Origin: an uncultured Treponema sp. | GTDB lineage: Bacteria > Spirochaetota > Spirochaetia > Treponematales > Treponemataceae | NCBI GenBank assembly: GCA_937923945.1 | Contig: CALDWC010000161.1 | Span: forward strand, 1 to 7,281 | Direction: 5' to 3' | DNA: 7,281 nucleotides | Part shown: positions 5,969 to 7,281 of the stretch, in pieces | Layout: each line of letters starts with the position of its first letter | Numbering within the stretch: position 1 is the first letter of the stretch | Program-made: the position numbers and the translations under genes | The notes under the pieces: generated by a model | What the model was told of the DNA's origin: nothing | Database searches by the model: none | What the model saw: the letters and a program-made list of their open reading frames with translations, nothing else

Positions 5969-6429
5969 GAAAGAATAGCCGGAATTTTTGTCTTTTACAA
6001 CGGTTCAGATCCATATACCAAAACAGCCGAGTTGAAACTTTCGAATGCGTTTTTAGAAAAACGTTCGGAGATTTCGCTTGAACTCAAAGTAAAAGTTATC
6101 ACTATCAATGCGGATGTAAACAGTGAGCTTTTAAAACACTGCGAAGCCTAAAGGAGTATAGTTTGTTTGTTCAAAAAGTGCGGGAAAACATAAACGGGAT
6201 ACGGAACACGGTTTTGACACAGCGATAACCGAATGTATCAAATCCGGTATCTTGAAAGAATATTGGGAACGAAAAACCAATGAGGCATTGCACTTGGTGA
6301 AGCTCGCGGGCTTCAGCAGGGTGCGTATCAAACCAAGCTAAAAACAGCAAAATTGATGAAGCAACATCATCGATCTCAACAATAGCTTTGATGACCGGAC
6401 TTTCTCTTGAAGAAATCGAAAAATTGTAA
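5969..6429 (+). pseudogene. Decayed C-terminal part of an Rpn-family (PDDEXK) nuclease/putative transposase
   Basis: Plus-strand pieces in three frames, with several frame changes, line up as one Rpn-type protein, a family of PD-(D/E)XK recombination-promoting nucleases often annotated as transposases. In order: IAGIFVFYNGSDPY, then SLELKVKVITINADVNSELL to a TAA at 6149-6151. Then LKEYSLFVQKVRENINGI, to a TAA at 6226-6228. Then ITECIKSGILKEYWERKTNE. Near 6300 the frame changes to EARGLQQGAYQTKLKTAKLM, probably with loss of internal residues. Near 6380 it changes again to IALMTGLSLEEIEKL with its stop at 6427-6429. FYNG and the C-terminal TGLSxEEIxKL are family hallmarks. The N-terminal catalytic half is absent, since the fragment starts at the junction with the dead methylase. 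No terminal inverted repeats were seen. Confidence 0.82.
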
Positions 6430-6440
6430 TTATAAATAAA

Positions 6441-6480
6441 GCATCTTGCAAAAATATCATGGCAAGCTTTTGTAAGATGC
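6441..6480. terminator. Strong inverted repeat, probable terminator of the 104-residue gene (minus strand)
   Basis: Arms 6441-6453 and 6468-6480 pair over 13 bp with one G·T mismatch (GCATCTTGCAAAA / TTTTGTAAGATGC) around a 14-base loop. A competing inner pairing TTGC/GCAA exists. Read on the minus strand the stem is followed by TTTATTTATAAT, a T-rich tail suited to a terminator for the gene ending at 6518. On the plus strand it lies 11 bases after the Rpn remnant's stop but has a weaker tail. A second small hairpin, CCGAT/ATCGG (6482-6486, 6494-6498), lies between it and the gene. Confidence 0.6.
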
Positions 6481-6517
6481 TCCGATTTTGTGCATCGGCA
6501 ATAATCAATCCGAATAC

Positions 6518-6832
6518 TTATACCAAAAACATGCTGTTTTTAGAATGAGAGGTTTTTTCATATTTTTGCCCGGCACAAAAGCTTTCAAACGCTGCCGCAA
6601 AATTTTGTGAAAAATACTGAGCAAAACCGATTAGACCGGGTTGATAACGTGCAATAATCAGCTCCAGCTGCACAAAAAACACACTTAAAAACTCAGTCTT
6701 CGTCTGTGCATCAAACGCATACACTTCATCATAACGAAAAAACAACACCACTTTCAACTGTTCTAACAAAGCAACCTTTTCATTTTTGTTGGCTGCTACA
6801 TACGACTCATAAAACTTGTTATAATCAAACAT
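6518..6832 (-). CDS. Hypothetical protein, 104 residues, family not recognised
   Basis: I do not recognise this protein. It is mostly helical in appearance, with a start rich in Tyr/Lys/Asn (FDYNKFYESY), a middle FLSVFFVQLELIIARYQPG (about 48-66) that looks like an amphipathic or buried helix, and QNFAAAFESF near 76-85. There is no signal peptide, clear membrane segment or cysteine cluster. The last 15 or so residues are polar and low in complexity, so the protein may be a shortened form of a longer family member. The start is well supported: AAGGAG lies 7 bases before the ATG. A hairpin with a T-rich tail lies downstream. The frame is uninterrupted in a region where its neighbours are heavily frameshifted, which argues that it is or was recently functional. 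Confidence 0.6.
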   Translation of the reverse strand: MFDYNKFYESYVAANKNEKVALLEQLKVVLFFRYDEVYAFDAQTKTEFLSVFFVQLELIIARYQPGLIGFAQYFSQNFAAAFESFCAGQKYEKTSHSKNSMFLV

Positions 6833-7006
6833 TTTATACTCCTTACTTTAAACTACGGTTTAATAAAAAAACAATTAACTTAATTTTTGTTAAGGTTTTG
6901 AGATGTAGGTTTGATCAATATACATAAAAAAATTTTCAAAAGGTTTCTCAAATATGTATATACAATGAAAACTTTGGACTAGAGTTATAATTGAAGAGGC
7001 TTTTCA
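6833..7006. other. Divergent intergenic region with a weak promoter candidate
   Basis: This AT-rich stretch separates the minus-strand 104-residue gene from the plus-strand small gene at 7007. A consensus -10 hexamer TATAAT (6986-6991) lies 15 bases before the plus-strand ATG, but no good -35 box sits 16-18 bp upstream. The ribosome binding site GAAGAGG (6993-6999) is too close behind that -10 box for a normal leader, so the hexamer may be chance. A short inverted repeat TTAAC/GTTAA lies near 6875-6893. No RNA gene or further coding sequence was seen. Confidence 0.35.
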
Positions 7007-7234
7007 ATGAAACAAAAAAATAAAGAATACTTAGAAAGGCACCGATTAATTCAATCGAGAATTGAGGGCATCTTTCAAAAACTCGAGTTAGATTTTTAGA
7101 GATGCTCGTCGAGTACTGAACATTGAGAAACAATAAGCGTTTCCGTAACGGTTTACTTTCAAGAGTACCAAGTGTGGGCATATGCCTATGGGGCTCCGTC
7201 CGTTAAAATTCCTTTCAGCGTCTTTGAAAAATAA
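7007..7234 (+). pseudogene. Small gene of unknown family, apparently broken by two frameshifts
   Basis: An ATG at 7007 preceded by GAAGAGG opens a 30-codon frame (MKQKNKEYLERHRLIQ…) that stops at TAG 7097-7099, right after a run of five Ts. Dropping one T continues as RDARRVLNIEKQ to a TAA at 7133-7135. A further shift near 7125 continues as TISVSVTVYFQEYQVW and AYAYGAPSVKIPFSVFEK to a TAA at 7232-7234. The three pieces join end to end into a protein of about 75 residues, with a basic helical first half and a strand-like, aromatic second half. I do not recognise the family. Alternatives are a genuine 30-residue peptide gene followed by unrelated sequence, or sequencing errors in an intact gene. 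Confidence 0.45.
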
Positions 7235-7281
7235 GTTCTTTTTTGTATTTTACCAAAAACGTACTATGTTTTCCCCAAAAA
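7235..7281. other. AT-rich end of the window, nothing recognised
   Basis: T-runs and A-runs follow the small gene's last stop. No convincing hairpin, promoter or coding frame is visible in these 47 bases before the window ends. Confidence 0.5.

Noticed and set aside
6986..6991. TATAAT as a firm promoter for the small gene at 7007
   Set aside because: There is no acceptable -35 box at 16-18 bp, no extended -10, and too little room before the ribosome binding site.
7136..7153. Similarity of AGCGTTTCCnTAACG here to 41-54, as a possible repeat pair or element ends
   Set aside because: The match is only about 14 of 16 bases, the copies are in the same orientation, and the flanks do not match. 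It is probably chance.
7177..7186. Perfect 10-bp palindrome GGCATATGCC as a binding site
   Set aside because: It lies inside the coding-like segment WAYAYGAPS and has no second copy or promoter context; a palindrome of this size can occur by chance.
1..7281. CRISPR array, tRNA or rRNA genes, tandem repeats
   Set aside because: No regularly spaced repeats, cloverleaf-like segments or rRNA-like sequence were seen on reading both strands; this was by eye and not by a dedicated search.

Overview
The window looks like chromosome from a low-to-moderate GC, host-associated Treponema-like spirochaete. That placement is an inference. It rests on the general character of the proteins, on the selenocysteine-dependent selD–yedF–DUF3343 group, and on remains of an Rpn/PDDEXK-type transposase, a family abundant in treponemes. 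No rRNA, tRNA, CRISPR array or intact insertion sequence was seen.

Layout. (1) 1-174 is an upstream intergenic stretch with a long imperfect hairpin (6-50) and a near-consensus sigma70 promoter (123-151). (2) 175-1149 (+) is a YitT-family membrane protein, followed by a hairpin that may be a terminator. (3) 1322-3244 (+) is a three-gene operon: a YtrA-type GntR repressor, an ABC ATPase and an ABC-2-like permease. It has its own promoter and a candidate autoregulatory operator, and the genes are nearly contiguous. (4) A two-layer hairpin at 3247-3296 separates this operon from a convergent minus-strand selenium operon, read selD (5303-4260), yedF (4221-3622), DUF3343 carrier-like gene (3638-3285). 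(5) 5347-7234 is mostly gene debris: a decayed D12-type DNA adenine methylase (minus), the decayed C-terminal part of an Rpn-family nuclease/transposase (plus), one intact 104-residue orphan gene (minus, 6832-6518), and a short, apparently frameshifted gene of unknown family (plus, 7007-7234).

Main point. A conventional gene call would start selD at an internal GTG (5162) and lose 47 residues. Reading the in-frame TGA at 5270-5268 as selenocysteine restores the N-terminus, including the catalytic Sec12/Lys15 pair, the acidic nucleotide-binding residues, a good ribosome binding site and a near-consensus promoter (TTGACT, 17 bp, TACAAT). A small GC hairpin with G at the start of its loop sits 18 bases after the UGA, where a bacterial SECIS belongs. 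So the enzyme that makes the selenium donor is itself a selenoprotein. It is co-transcribed with YedF and a DUF3343 protein, both cysteine proteins whose roles in selenium or sulfur handling are not settled.

How the genes work together. The selenium operon probably makes selenophosphate (SelD) and may handle the reduced Se/S that feeds it (YedF, DUF3343). The YtrA-ABC operon is probably a self-repressed efflux or stress-response transporter. The debris region shows past acquisition and loss of a modification gene and a mobile nuclease. The selD promoter begins in the last codon and stop codon of the dead methylase.
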